From Anaspis maculata (taxonomy: Eukaryota > Arthropoda > Insecta > Coleoptera > Scraptiidae), in assembly GCA_949128115.1 (NCBI GenBank), contig OX421962.1, positions 61,111,787 to 61,175,786 of the forward strand: DNA of 64,000 nt, written 5' to 3'. Position numbers and translations under genes: made by a program. Position 1 is the first letter of the stretch. Every line of letters begins with the position of its first letter. Shown in pieces: positions 21,857 through 33,503 of the stretch. The notes beneath the pieces are model-generated. The model was not told the origin of the DNA, did not search any database, and worked only from the letters and a program-made list of their open reading frames with translations.

Positions 21857-22215
21857 AAGGACGGCATTTCCTAGCATAAAAAATGACTGAAACAGACTGC
21901 GGATAAGCTGCAGAGCGAAATAGAACAGATAGATTCTTGTGGCGTGAGTTTCTGCCAAATCTGAGCAGCTAAAAATGCAAGAAAAAAAAGAGTCATTCAA
22001 ATTTGGGCTGGCAAGAGAACGAAGGACTTTTTTTGAAAAAAATATAAAAATTTTGATTTTTTTTTTGAGTTCTTCGAATTCTGGAATTTTTAAATACTTG
22101 ATAATTTTCATCCTAGATTTTAGATTACTCTGCTTTTTTTCAAGTCTCTTACTCCACTGATTCTCATGAAGCTCACGTTTAAAGAAAAAACACTAGGAAA
22201 TGCCGTCCTTAAGGT
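21851..22215. mobile_element. CCTTAAGGACGG element, copy 1
   Basis: The ends 'aaggacggcatttcctag' and 'ctaggaaatgccgtcctt' form an exact inverted repeat. The inner text ('ctgaaacagactgcgga', 'agattcttgtggcgt') recurs in a direct copy at 22378-22605 and in an inverted copy at 62040-62252. No gene was recognised. Confidence 0.7.
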
Positions 22216-22377
22216 GCGCTCAAGTCAGTTTATTTAGCAGCAAGTTTCAATGTTAGTCGCAAACGCAGAGACACCAGGCTCTTATGAACCAGCCTCCTCA
22301 GAACAGCCAATAAGCGATGCAGCGCTTACGGCTAAAATTAAAACTTGCGGCTAAATAAGCTGACTGCTGACTGAACA
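22207..22377. repeat. Short palindrome of about 170 bp
   Basis: 'aagtcagtttatttagcagc' near 22225-22244 pairs imperfectly with 'gcggctaaataagctgactg' near 22348-22367. It separates copies 1 and 2 of the CCTTAAGGACGG family. Confidence 0.55.
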
Positions 22378-22605
22378 GCATAAAAAATGGCTGAAACAGA
22401 CTGCGGATTAGCTGCAGAGCGAAAGAGAAACAGATAGATTCTTGTGGCGTAAATTTCTGCCAAATCTGTGCAGCTAAAAATATAACAAAAACAATTAGTT
22501 AAGTATTCAAATCTGGGCTGGCAAAAGAATGAGGGTATTTTTTAGAAAAATATATAACAATTTTGAAAAAATTTCCTGAAACAGCAGGAAATACCGTCCT
22601 TGAGG
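22378..22605. repeat. CCTTAAGGACGG element, partial copy 2
   Basis: It repeats 'cataaaaaatggctgaaaca' and 'agattcttgtggcgt' from copy 1 and ends at 'ggaaataccgtccttgagg'. It lacks the left terminus. Confidence 0.65.
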
Positions 22606-23080
22606 CTGTATTCTCAGCAGGCCAAAACTATCTTGAGGATTTCTCCCTCAAAAATGGAGATGAAAACTCAATTTTTTTTACACAGTACACGGAGTGTATT
22701 TAAAAATTGAGCACCGAGCGTTTTTTCCTCAGTCTTTTCAATTATGTAGAAACAAATTTTTTTCTGTTTTGTTTACAACTTTTTTCAAAAAACGGCTCTG
22801 TACTTAATTTTCTACGTCTCTCAAAATTATAAAACAGTTGATGATTTTTTTGTTTGTCACAAAATGTCCCTTCACAAAAATCCTTTAGAAACTTTTCTAG
22901 TGTTTTAAGGCTATTGGGCTCCTAAAAAAATATGGGGTAATCCAAACCGAAGCAAGGTGGACAAACATTCAATGGAATCCCATCAAAATGTCTATATCTT
23001 TTGACCTTTATTTTTGAGGGCGGAATATACGCGATATACCCATTTATACCGTATACATATATTATACATAATAATATACC
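22606..23080. other. AT-rich DNA without recognisable feature
   Basis: No reading frame or repeat match of note was seen. Homopolymer T/A runs are frequent. Confidence 0.3.
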
Positions 23081-23130
23081 CATTTACCGAATGCATACAA
23101 ACATAATATAATGATGGAAGTGCTGGATAT
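23081..23130. repeat. Fragment of the dispersed repeat seen at 17778-17840
   Basis: 'accgaatgcatacaaacata' and 'atggaagtgctggata' are shared with copy A in the same orientation, minus a small internal segment. Confidence 0.7.
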
Positions 23131-24734
23131 AGACAATACAAATAAACTGCTCAACAATGGGGTGTTTTCTCTGCAGTTGTCAAGTTGTCAAGTAGATGGC
23201 AGCAGGGGCCAACCCGGGTTATTTTCCCACTACTTTTTGAACGGTTCTCTCATGGAGGGGGTTTTCCTCTTGACTTTGGTGTCTGCCTGCCGGGTCGGCT
23301 GTCATGTCAAGTCAAGTATGGATGTGTGTCGTCAGAGGTGAGGAAGGAATTAGATGGAAAAAACTACACACTTGGCTTTCAGAGTAGAGGTCTTTAATAT
23401 AGATGTTTTTGAAGAAGAGCATGATTGTATTCTTGAACATGGACAGTGGGGCACACGGCACGGTGGCAGGTAGGTTGCAATAGGTTTCAAATCGGCCGGC
23501 GCCGGCGTGCCCGCGAACTACTCTTCGAGTGCTGTCTCCCGGACGGTCCCTCTGGCAAACATTTGCACGGTCATTGGGCCCTTTCAGCCCTCGAAAATCA
23601 CCAAAATCGACCAGTACAACCCCACGTTCAATATTTTTTTTCAGCAAATGTCAGTCATATGGTCGTTGCTGTCATCTTCATTGTTGGAGTGATCAGTGGC
23701 AGGTGACAAAGTGCTGGGACTGCTGGGTGTAGCATGATGCTGCTAGGCAATATAGGCGATTTACATTTAAAAAACGCCACCTGGTGTAGAGCTCGGTACT
23801 TGATCGTCGAGGACGTTTTTGCGAGGAAAACATACTCCGACGTCTAGTAGCCTAGGTGGGCACTAGTGGATACCTGTAATACCCACATATTGACATGGAA
23901 ATTTGACAAGTAGAAATAATCTGAAAAAGGGATTTGCATTTGTGTCTCTTATTTCATGTTATGGTTAGCATAGCGTATTTAGCAGGTTTGTAGATCTAGC
24001 TCCAGAGGTGCGCAGCTGAAAGACTACGCCCCCAGCAATGCACTACATTATTGCGATAAAAAAGACAACGTTTACGTCGCGAACACAGAGGTAGCTACGG
24101 CGAGCTTGTTAGAATGAAAAATGCGGATCTCCAGCTGAAGTCAAAGCAGGAAATCTTTAGAAAAAAGCGAGGAAAAAAGGTAGGTGGTGGTTGACTCTGC
24201 ACGGCCAGCCCGAGGTGATTTTTTCTTGGCTGGCAGGCTGGTCGACGGGCTTGTGTGTTTCCCTCCGTGCGGGTGTGACAGAGTCTGTTGCTCTTCCTTG
24301 GGCGGAAGCTATGGATGATTTAGAGAAAGGTCTGCGACGACGCTGGTCATCAACATGACGCCCAATAACGAGCCTGTGGGGTCCCAAGGGTTCACAGGAA
24401 CGAAAGTTTGCTTGTAGCGTACTGCACAAGACAGCAAAGTGACAGTTTTGACATGCCACCAATTGACGTAACCACCGCCGTTGCCGGACGGCAACTTACA
24501 CCAGTTCTAAAAATTAATTCCCTAAAACTTCCTCGACGAAACGGCCATTTTCCCCAATAAGGTCAATCGCCTATAGCGTTACGCATACACACACAGACAC
24601 ATCCCTGACAGACACACAAACAGGCTGAAGAGATACGAGATACCAACATGGAGCAGGTAGGCTTACCAACCAACAGTAACCTAGTGATAAACCCGGATTG
24701 GCCCCTGCTGCCATCTATCGTCTTCTTCAGTGGC
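23131..24734. other. Low-repeat region without recognised gene
   Basis: GC content is higher than around it. Overlapping frames of 60-110 codons occur on both strands at 23446-23706 and 24157-24462, none with a domain I recognise. One plus-strand frame (23507-23692) reads 'KITKIDQYNPTFN' and could be an exon, but I cannot support splice sites. The 53-bp sequence at 23755-23807 is repeated exactly at 58050-58102. Confidence 0.3.
23755..23807 (+). repeat. 53-bp exact dispersed repeat, copy 1
   Basis: Identical to 58050-58102 from 'ggcgatttacatttaaaaaa' to 'ggtacttgatcgt'. The flanks differ on both sides. Confidence 0.8.
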
Positions 24735-25956
24735 GAAACACCCCATTGAAGTGGTCCACTCGAAAATTTCGCCCGATTTCAAATACAAATATCTTGGAAA
24801 CAAATCGACCGATTCTCAAAAGGGCAGTGTTTTTCGATAGCTTATTCTTTTCACTATAAGGTGCGCTGATAGACCAGACAATTAATCACATATTGCATAA
24901 TATACAGGGCGACAACAAAAACAGTGTTGAAATGTTTCATTTTAAAGCACGTCCCACTTTTGCAAAAAATTCGCTGAGTCTTTCCGAGTACATTTTTTAA
25001 AAGTGCACATCCATGGCTCGAAAAGGTTTTTGAAATTTCCGCCTATCTTCTTTGGTTACAGGGTGATGTGAAAGAAACAACTTTTTGTTTTTATAGTGGT
25101 AACTTTTTTATTTGTTGACCGATTTCCAAAATTTGGATCTTATGTTGAAGCGAAGACCTCAGGTAAGAGGAATCGATTAACATAATTGAATTAACACATC
25201 ATTTAAAAAAGGGGGGTTGCATCAAATGTGACCTAAGCATGAAATAAGGCCAAAATCCGATTTGGGGGAATTTTTCAAGAAGAATCAACTTGTCGTTAAA
25301 GAAATCACTCATTACGAACATTTTGAGATCAGTTTCGCTTATTTGGGGCAACAATTAACGACGGAAAACCCAAATTAAGACTGCATGTTTTCACAGGAGA
25401 ACCGATGCTCTTGCTCACCTGAAAATACACGTAACCTATGTTACGAGAATCACTGATCGAGTTTCCTTCGCGATTTGGACAGTCAACAGCAGGGTCAACA
25501 GAGGGTCGACAGAAACAGTCAAAAGTAACAATAAATACGTGTGTTTTCAGGTGAGCAAAGCCATCAGTTATTCTGTGAAAACATGCAGTCTCAATTTGGG
25601 TTTTTCGTCGTTAATTGTTGCCTTATATAAGCGAGACTGATCTTAAGATGCTCGCAATGAGTGGTTCCTTCAACGACAAGTTGATTCTTGTTAAAAAATC
25701 CCCCCAAATCGGCTCTCGGCCTCATTTCATGCTTAGGTCACATTTGATCCAACCTTTTTTTGAAATGATGTGGTTATTCAATTCTGTGATTCGATTCCTC
25801 TTGGCTGAGGTCTTCGCTTCAACATAAGCTCCAAATTGTGAAAATCGGTTAACAAACAAAAAAGTTACCAGTATAAAAACAAAAAGTTGTTTCATTTTAC
25901 ATCACCCTGTAACCAAAGAAGATAAGCGTGAATTTCAAAAACCGTTCCGAGCCATG

Positions 25957-26709
25957 CACAGTGGGCTAAATCATCATTCTAGCTGGACAAAAGTCAAGGA
26001 ATGCAAGACGCTGGGATTTGATGTATATTCTTTTGGTTCTATTCCCAATACCTGTAGTGTATTAAAAATCATGATAGACAGGTACTGAAACAAATGCAAC
26101 GACTTTAACAGATCAGTAAACATTGATATACCATTTATCCAGAAATTGGGTTCATCGAGATTTTGACGATCTCAGCTCAAAAACTGTAATACATTTTTGA
26201 AAAGTGGCTTCATTTCATGAAATGGACGTCCATAAAAGAGGTAATTTAGTCTTATTCATCAGAAGCTCATGTATTCTGGTCTCACTCTTTCTGGTCCACA
26301 TTAACTTTATGACTCACGTTCAGAAAATGTTTGTCAAACTTTGGAAGCTTGTTATAAAAAACTTCCACGAGTTTCCAATGATTTTTTTGTTTTACTGAAC
26401 AGATTGATCCTTCCTAATCATGTGTACAAAGAATTGGCTGCCAGTTACTGCCTAAACTATTTTTTCATGGCCATGCGTGTTGAAATCGAAACACGAGATA
26501 ATTTCTACAAAACTGATCATAATTAAATGAAACTTCGTGGTATTGTAGCTCATAAAAACTACTTTGAAAAAAAAGTATAACACTTGAGCAAGCTTCTTCG
26601 AGAAAATTTTGAAAAAAAAAATCCGACGCCAGGATTCGAACCCGCTCTGAATTTGAAAATTGGATCGGAATACTTTTGCCCAGTCAATGTAGCCATTCGT
26701 CCCACTGTG
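25957..26709. mobile_element. 753-bp insertion with RSS-like (Transib-type) termini
   Basis: Both ends begin CACAGTGGG in inverted orientation and are flanked by the 5-bp direct repeat CCATG (25952-25956 and 26710-26714). The other arm of the host foldback (25010-25022) reads the uninterrupted site with a single CCATG. Inside each heptamer CACAGTG there is a 23-nt spacer and then an A-rich nonamer, ACAAAAGTC on the left (25987-25995) and GCAAAAGTA on the right. Transib elements, related to the RAG recombinase, have CACWRTG-like ends and 5-bp duplications. No transposase frame was found, so it would be non-autonomous. Confidence 0.65.
26612..26660 (-). ncRNA. tRNA-like 3' half with B box and T run
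   Basis: The minus strand reads GGTTCGAATCC, an exact match to the internal B box of tRNA genes. It is followed by 'tggcgtcgga' and a run of nine T, like a tRNA 3' end plus a Pol III terminator. No matching A box or 5' half is visible, so it is a tRNA fragment or SINE-derived piece within the 753-bp insertion. Confidence 0.35.
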
Positions 26710-27010
26710 CCATGGATGTGCACTACTTAAAAATGTTATCAGAAAGACTCGGCGATTCTTTTGGAAAAACTGGGACGTGCTTTAAAATGCAACATTTTAA
26801 CACTCCTTTCGTTGTCACCCTGTATATCATGCATCATGTATTCAATTGCTTGGCCTATTATCGCACCTTATAGTGAAAAGAATAAGCTATCCAAAAACAC
26901 TGCATTTTTTGAAATCGGTAAATTTTTCTCCGAGATATTCGTATTTGAAATCGGGCGAAATTTTCGAGTGGACCACTTCAATTGTTGAGCAGTTTAGAAA
27001 AGACCATTAT

Positions 27011-27841
27011 GAGTGCGTTCCACTAAACGACCGCAACGACCGCAACGCCCGTCTACCCGTTCCACTTATAGCCGCGGTCGTGTGTTGCGGTCGTTGCTAC
27101 GTCACGAATGACGTCATACATCGCGACCACTCCAAGCCCACAACGATCGCGCTGAAAAGGTGAGGCGTTGCGGTCGTCTTCTGGTCGTTAGCGGCAATGT
27201 TGCCAGCTCTAGCAATTTATATTGGAAATTGCGACTTCCTTTTTTGATTTGGCAATGGCGACCTTAAGTGACGACTTTAAAGTTCAATCAGTTCTATAAC
27301 GATTTTTTTTTTAATTTTGCCTCCTTCCACATGATTTTACGCAACTTCATTTAAAAGATGGAGACCATTGGCAGGGCACTGCGATTTCGCGCAACACTAG
27401 TTTGGCTACGCATCAGCGGCGTAAAACCGGCAACACTGTCGCTGCAATTTTCTCTACAAACGTCAAACCCATGCGTCAAACAAAAAAGTTGTGCCGGTAT
27501 CCCATCCATAATTCCCATACGGTATCCTTATGGCGAACTCAAAAAAATGAAATTAACACTGTTCAACGGAGAACGTGACATGCATTCGCATAACCATTAA
27601 TGCAGCGTTAATAGCCATATTGTTGTTGTGATTTGAGTTGACGTTCAACTGTCATGTCATGTGGCTCCCTGACCACAGAAAAGACGTGACTTGAGTGACT
27701 CGACACACCACGCCACGACGACCGCACGCCCGTTCCACTTGAGTTTCCGCTCACAACGACCGCGGGCGTTTGCAAGCTAGTGGAACGGGAAAATCTGCGG
27801 TCGTGGGCGTGGGCGTTGCGATCGTTTAGTGGAACGCACTC
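27011..27841. mobile_element. 831-bp TIR element with GC-rich ends
   Basis: GAGTGCGTTCCACTAAACGA at the left and its near-complement at 27822-27841 form long inverted repeats with repeated 'acgaccgcaacg' text inside. The flanks carry TAT at 27008-27010 and 27842-27844, a possible 3-bp duplication as in PIF/Harbinger-type elements. No transposase frame was seen. Confidence 0.65.
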
Positions 27842-28025
27842 TATGTCATCACGGATTTTTACGGTTGCGTAGGAATCAGGCGAGTCCATCATTCAAAAAA
27901 AGGTTGGCTGATTTTTGATGCCCCAATATCCGTGACGACGGTGGTGATAACATATGGTCTTCTCTATTTGTATTGTCTATACGTACCTATTGCCAAATTG
28001 CCATACGCACAATCATCGTGCCATA

Positions 28026-28171
28026 CACGTAGAATCAGCCACAGCCAGGTAAGCATTACTTTCACTTTTTACTTATTGCGGCCTACCCTGTGCTTATCAA
28101 TCACTATGATTTACTGCCAACAGTGCCAACTGCCACTGCCACTCCACCATTATAGCACTCCACTCTCCACT
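28026..28171. repeat. Dispersed direct repeat, copy B
   Basis: Matches 17880-18044 in the same orientation but lacks the 18045-21520 foldback and a 19-bp segment with 'cctgccctctgcactcc'. Confidence 0.8.
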
Positions 28172-28482
28172 TGGTAAAATAATAAGCGTTGCAAAATCAA
28201 TCCGTGTGGGTTTATTCCTTGACGGATTCTTACCATTTTGGTCTCTTCCAAAAGCTACAAGGATGTAGTTTGGTTTGAGCTCATTGGCATTTTAAAAATC
28301 CGGAAATCAAAAAATTTATTTTTAGATTTTGGAAATGTCAAAGTACAAACCAAAGTACAAACCAAAGTACATTCTTGCAGCTTTCGAAAGAGACCTAGAT
28401 GGTAAGATTCTGTCAAGGAATAAACCCACAGGGATTGATTCCGCAACGTTCATTCTACCAACATATAACTCCGTCCTTAACC
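28165..28482. mobile_element. Hairpin MITE, copy 2
   Basis: Same sequence as 21524-21856: 'tgggtttattccttgacgga' near 28208-28227 pairs with its complement near 28416-28435. The right end ('ataactccgtccttaa') is intact, while the left end is cut and joins directly to CCACTTGG. The loop contains a small tandem run of 'caaaccaaagta'. Confidence 0.75.
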
Positions 28483-28659
28483 TACATCAGAATCCGAGTC
28501 AGAATCAGAAAGCTCACTCCTGAGGGCAAAGAAAGAGACTAAAGAGTAAAAAGAGCGTCCAACGAGGCCTCCAGGCACGAAGCCTGGGGGCGGACGCTGT
28601 AGCTCTAATGGAATAATGAATGTTTTACGTTTTTTTTTGCCGTTCACGTTTCAAATTCA

Positions 28660-28823
28660 GTAGAAATGACATTTCGGAGCAAAAATAAAGTGACAAGCTG
28701 GGGGGCTATGGCTACGGCTGATGACACCTTTAAAGTTTTAGAGCGAAACTATGCGGCCATCAGCTGTATCCTCCCACCGCTCCAGCTTGTCACTTTATTG
28801 TTGCTCCAAAAAGTCATTCTACC
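28660..28823. mobile_element. 164-bp palindromic MITE, copy 1
   Basis: 'aataaagtgacaagctgg' at 28685-28702 is complementary to 'ccagcttgtcactttatt' at 28782-28799. The outer ends 'tagaaatgac' and 'gtcattcta' match too. It is related to 31870-32048. Confidence 0.7.
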
Positions 28824-28859
28824 TACTGATAGCCCAGTCAATGAAAGCATAATTTAGGA

Positions 28860-29486
28860 GAATAGCGAAAATAAATCAGTGTAGCTTTGGAAATTGGTAG
28901 ATATGTTCTCGAAAGCTTGCTGATTACTGTGTAGAAAGTCCCTATCGATAGGGGGTGTGGAATCGCCGCCATCTTGGGTTATTGCTACATTTGAAGTATT
29001 TTTTGCAATCATCTCGATTAAAGGCGATCCCATCAAAAAACGGCTTGGTTCAAATGAAAGGCCATCAAATTGTCTAACAAAAAAGTTGCGTATCACTTTC
29101 ACGTATCTGTCATAACTTCGGAGAAATTGGCCTGTGAGCGTCAGGTGTGAGTCGTGGAGAGATTTCTCGCAGTGTTTTTGAAGAAACACTAAAAAAGGAA
29201 ATGCAGTGCTGTTTGGTCAATCTTCGTTAATGAATAATATAATAATATAAAAAAATTTGGCCTTCACTTCAAAAAATATGGGGGGGTCAAAGGGAAAAAA
29301 TTTAACCTCTAATATTTTGGTTATTCAAGAAAATTTTGGAAACATTTTCGGGGGGAATTATGAGTGATCCATTTATGATACAAGGTGCAAAAGACAGACC
29401 AATCATTGCACAGAGTGAGTCTGTACACCGGTTTTTTTCAGACCGCGCGTGAATCTGCAAAGCCGCATCTAAACATCAGAAAACAA
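28860..29486. other. Unassigned DNA
   Basis: A minus-strand frame of 111 codons (28854-29189) is open but shows no domain I recognise. No repeat match was noticed. Confidence 0.3.
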
Positions 29487-29578
29487 TCGTAACCAGCACT
29501 ACCAAAATCAGAACAATGAGTAACAGACAAACCAGTTTAGATTACTCATTGTTCTGATTCTCGTAGTGTTGGTTACGG
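29487..29578. repeat. 92-bp hairpin
   Basis: 'cagaacaatgagtaa' at 29509-29523 is an exact complement of 'ttactcattgttctg' at 29542-29556. Matching extends outward with few mismatches to CGTAACC / GGTTACG. The loop is about 18 nt. Confidence 0.8.
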
Positions 29579-29828
29579 ACATTGTCAAAGAATATTTAGA
29601 GCAGATGTCAAATAATTTACTTGAGCATTTTCTGGAAAATTTACAAAAAAAATATCCTTGTATTATAGCTGTAGAATTACACTTCACAATTTCTTGTACA
29701 ATTGCTTTCAGCTTCAAGATGACCCACAGAATATCAAAATCGGTCAACAAGGAAAAAGGTATGACCAAAAAACCAAAAAGTTATTTTTTCGAATCACCCT
29801 GTAGTTAGGAAAGATAAACGGAAAACTG

Positions 29829-29878
29829 AAAAACCGTTTCTAGCATATCTCGAAACGGTTTTTCAGTTTTCGGTTTTC
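29829..29878. repeat. Short hairpin
   Basis: 'actgaaaaaccgtttc' at 29826-29841 pairs with 'gaaacggtttttcagt' at 29855-29870. Confidence 0.7.
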
Positions 29879-30541
29879 GGTGTTATAAACCTCCCTGGAC
29901 CAGTTAGAAATATATTTACGTGTTTGTTGTGTTAATACATAAGATGTAATGATTTTCATATAAGTTGTATAATTGATATTACAGTTCATGCATTCAAGTT
30001 GACACTTGTCAGATTAACAAAAAATTACAAAAAAATTACAATTTGCAATGGAAAAACAAGTGAAATAGTCTACAACATACTTGTGGCTGGTTACACAAGA
30101 TGCTTTACTACACTCGGCCTCTTATTGTGCAAATTGCAAGTGCAAATTTCGGCTTCGTGTTTGGAAACCATTTATGTAACAGCCAACTCGTATCGTAAAC
30201 TAAACTACTTTTTTGAAAACTTTTTTTTCGGGATTGACCTTCTCAATTTTAGGAGATAGAAAACAAGTCGGTTTTTCAGGGTCATCTTTTGACGTTTTGA
30301 CGTTAATGACGTTTCGTTCTGAGAATGTGGTGGAATTGTTCCGGAGAAGTATAGGTCGCGGGAACAAAAATGGCGTGCTAAAGATGGGTATATGTATGAT
30401 GTTATTTTCACCAGTACGTACTTGTTGATACAATTTTCCCTCAGTTGTAAAGTTATAATAAATATATACCTAGATAATTTATTGAACAATTATCGCTTCA
30501 TCATAAAAAGTAATGTGCTAAACTCAGGATCTAACTGAGTA

Positions 30542-31186
30542 ATGTCAAAAACCAGCGAATCTCTACAGCGGTACTTTGGCACCCCCTCAGGCGCAAACGC
30601 AGGCAAGAAGCTGGCAAGAGGCGCTTCGTTCTCGGCTTCATTGTGCCGGCGTGCCTGTAACGTTGCCATAGCGGGTGCCAGGGTGACGGTTATGTTCCCG
30701 CGACCTATAGCAGCAGCAATTTTAAAATCACTCATTTATCATGTGGGGAAAGTCACTGCAGCCACCGAAACTATTTTCAACGGACAAAGCATTTTTCATG
30801 CGTGGAAGTTAATTTTAATATACGTAGGCTCAGCCACCACCGCATGTGGCGTGCCATTAGGCACCACTGTGACAAATCTGAAAGTTTGTCGTCTAGTTGC
30901 CAGTGAAAAGGTGAAAACACACTTGAACTTGGTTTTCCAACGCATAAAACACAGTGAAGTGAAACCAGAGGTTATTGATTGTCCTTTTCCCTTCTTTGGG
31001 TATAGTTTTGATATCGGTCAGAAACGAAACGTCGTGTGTCAATACCATGACCTCGATAAACCAATGTTGTGCATGACGTCACAACATGCACAGGTAGAAA
31101 AAGAAAACGAAAAATTTGGAAACCCTAATTTGGGAATTACTCGAACTTTTGAGTTTTTGCAGGGTCTTACGCGACGCCCTGTATAA
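30542..31186 (+). CDS. Open frame of 214 codons, unknown function
   Basis: This is the longest open frame in the window that is neither a desaturase nor a repeat translation. I do not recognise the product. It starts with ATG, has several cysteines in its middle and C-terminal part, and shows no clear signal peptide or transmembrane segment. A minus-strand frame of 81 codons overlaps its start, so either strand or neither could be coding. There is no AATAAA close after the stop. It could be a single-exon gene, an unrecognised transposon relic or chance. Confidence 0.2.
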   Translation: MSKTSESLQRYFGTPSGANAGKKLARGASFSASLCRRACNVAIAGARVTVMFPRPIAAAILKSLIYHVGKVTAATETIFNGQSIFHAWKLILIYVGSATTACGVPLGTTVTNLKVCRLVASEKVKTHLNLVFQRIKHSEVKPEVIDCPFPFFGYSFDIGQKRNVVCQYHDLDKPMLCMTSQHAQVEKENEKFGNPNLGITRTFEFLQGLTRRPV

Positions 31187-31869
31187 CAAACACGGAGGAC
31201 CTGAACTCAAGTCTGTATCTAGCCTCTGATGGACAAAGTACGCAGCTATTTATTTAAAACAAAATACTTTTGAATTAGTCATTTTTTTTTTTCGGGAGCT
31301 AGGGCACTTTGAACTTCATTGAATATCCTTCGTAGTAGGTCCTTCAATTGTTGAGTAGTCTAGTTACTCCAGCTACAGGGGCGCCCTCTGGAAATTTGTT
31401 GGTATTTATGGACAGGGAGCTGGTGCCTCAAAACTCACGTCAAAAAGTACATGATTTCAACCTGGCTGGCTTTCATTTTTGTTCGCTATTTGCGATTTAA
31501 ACAGCTAAAATTCCTGGACTATAGCCCCACCGGTAGATAATACCGTTTCAAAGAAGTTAGAAATGAGTTATAGCATAAGTTCTTTGACTTTCAAGTGCAC
31601 ATTGTGCGATCGAGAAATCAAACCGACAATAAAACCTGGTGGAACACGGAAGGAAAATCCTCTCAACGGACCAGCAGTACAGGCAACTTCATCAACTGGC
31701 ATCCGTCACAGTCATCTCGAAGAGCTATGCAGCGAACAAATGCTTCCCACCTAGACTTTGTAGTTCTTCAAAGAACATGTAGCTTTTAAAACCGTGCTCA
31801 ATTTTGACCGCTGAAAGAGATAGTGTCTGAGTAATAAAATAATACCCTTCCACTTGCAAATTCAGAACT

Positions 31870-32048
31870 GGGACTTTCTGAATCAAAATCAAAAATAAAG
31901 TGGCCGGAGGACTGGGCCTGGAGGCTACGGCTACGACTGCAGCTGATGGCCGCGACCGTCTGGTTGCTGCTGAAGGTGCCATCAATCAACTGTGTAGCCG
32001 TAGCCTCAGCCTCTCAGTTTGTCATTTTATTTTTGCCTCAAAAAGCCT
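31870..32048. mobile_element. Palindromic MITE, copy 2
   Basis: 'aaaaataaagtggc' near 31890 pairs with 'gtcattttattttt' near 32021, and 'aggctacggctac' near 31922 pairs with 'gtagccgtagcct' near 31995. It shares 'aataaagtg' arms and the 'ctacggctgatg' style centre with 28660-28823. Confidence 0.65.
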
Positions 32049-32714
32049 AGCTCGGATTTGAAAAATAATTGGGATTTGGGTACTATGCATTGTAATATTC
32101 GTTATTATAAACTCAAATAAATATAATAAATAACGAGTAATGGGTGTTTCTTTCGTCTTGGAATGGAAGGAGTTTCTTGTTGGCCGAAAAATTGGTTTGG
32201 TTACATTATTTTTCCATACAACCTGAACCAAACAATAACTTGAGTGTTATTTATTTTGTTGGTAGATGTATGGAATATGGATGCTGGAATGTAAATTGTC
32301 ATCCAATTACCCAAGCTATACCTACATAGAGAGGAATAATTATCAAAAGAAACGGCAAAAGAAATGGAATTCATTGGAAACAAAATGATATTTCATGGAA
32401 TGCTGTACCTGCAATTAAGTAGCTCAGTTTTGACCAGAGCCGATAGCAAATAGGTTCGGCGCTTCTAAAAATTTTCAGAAAAGGTCCCAGAAGACTCCAA
32501 ATGAACCAAGAGGTCTGAATAAGTACTCAAAATTTATGGAACTGACGTTGATATGACAATAGTAGTTCACAAACTTGGCAATAATCGACGAGGAGAGAGT
32601 CGGACTGCCGAGCGAGTGATTTGCGGTATTTAGCCAGAAATTTCACGGGCACGAATGGCACCAACACAAAACTGGTGCTGCCGGCGGCAAGTCTTGCAAC
32701 TCGTACCTGCGATT

Positions 32715-33462
32715 CCGTCCTTAAAAATTGCTTTGTCTTACATGTCAGACCGGGGGCTTTAGGCTGGTATGGGCTTGTCAATTTTCGGAAAAATGGCAAA
32801 AAATTTACGTCATAACATAAGGTAGGTACATGAATAAAACCAACTGGATTTTGTGTGGGAACATCCCCTTGATCAAAAATCCGGTCGTAAGACAAAATTT
32901 TTGGAGGCTTTCGGTCCATAAGACAAGTTTGAAATTTTCGAAAAAGGACCAAAATTTATCAATTTTTTCACAGACGTTTTGTTGACCAACCCACCAAGTG
33001 TGATATATATTTGTAATCAGGATGGAAAACGGGATCGATTTCCATGTTAAAATACAGGGTGTACGATTTGAGAAATTTTTTTCGATGTTGCACCCTGTAA
33101 ACGATTCATTTTTTTCATTTCATTTTCAACGATAACATTTTTGTGGACAGATTCGAAATTTGCGTAAAAAAATCATGTGAGAATCGTTTTTCATTCCTAA
33201 AATTATGCCAGAGAAGACGTCTCCAGGAAGAGGTAAATTTTCGTCTTTTTCAAAATTTCAAACTTGTCTTATGGACCGAGAGCCCCCAAGAATTTTGTCT
33301 CATGACCCGATTTTTGATTGAGGGGAATGTTTCCACACAAAAGCCTGTTGGTTTCATTCATGTACCTTATGACATGAATTTTTGACATTTTTCGAAAATT
33401 GACAAGCCTATACCAGCCCAAAGCCCCCGGTCTGACATGTAAGACAAAGAAATTTTTACAAC
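32715..33462. repeat. Foldback of about 750 bp
   Basis: 'ttacatgtcagaccgggggc' at 32738-32757 is exactly complementary to 33424-33443. Matching continues through 'ggcttgtcaattttcg' and 'gacaaaattttt' to a centre near 33090. Two ACAGGGTG motifs in inverted orientation (33053 and 33109) sit at the centre. Confidence 0.8.
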
Positions 33463-33503
33463 CTTGTCAACGCCCATTGACCTACAGGGTTAAAATCATG
33501 TGT

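Larger units (their letters stand above)
24735..26995. repeat. 2.3-kb foldback with a nested insertion in its right arm
   Basis: The outer ends 'gaagtggtccactcgaaaat' and complement lie at 24750-24769 and 26966-26985. Matching continues through 'cactataaggtgcgc' (24853-24867 with 26864-26878), 'acgtcccacttt', and an inner 'acagggtgatgtgaaa' block (25061-25076 with 25904-25919) to a loop near 25440-25545. The right arm is longer because of the 753-bp insertion at 25957-26709. Confidence 0.85.

Noticed and set aside
23446..23706. Exon of a conserved protein with 'KITKIDQYNPTFN'
   Set aside because: Three overlapping frames are open here, no splice sites could be supported and I recognise no family.
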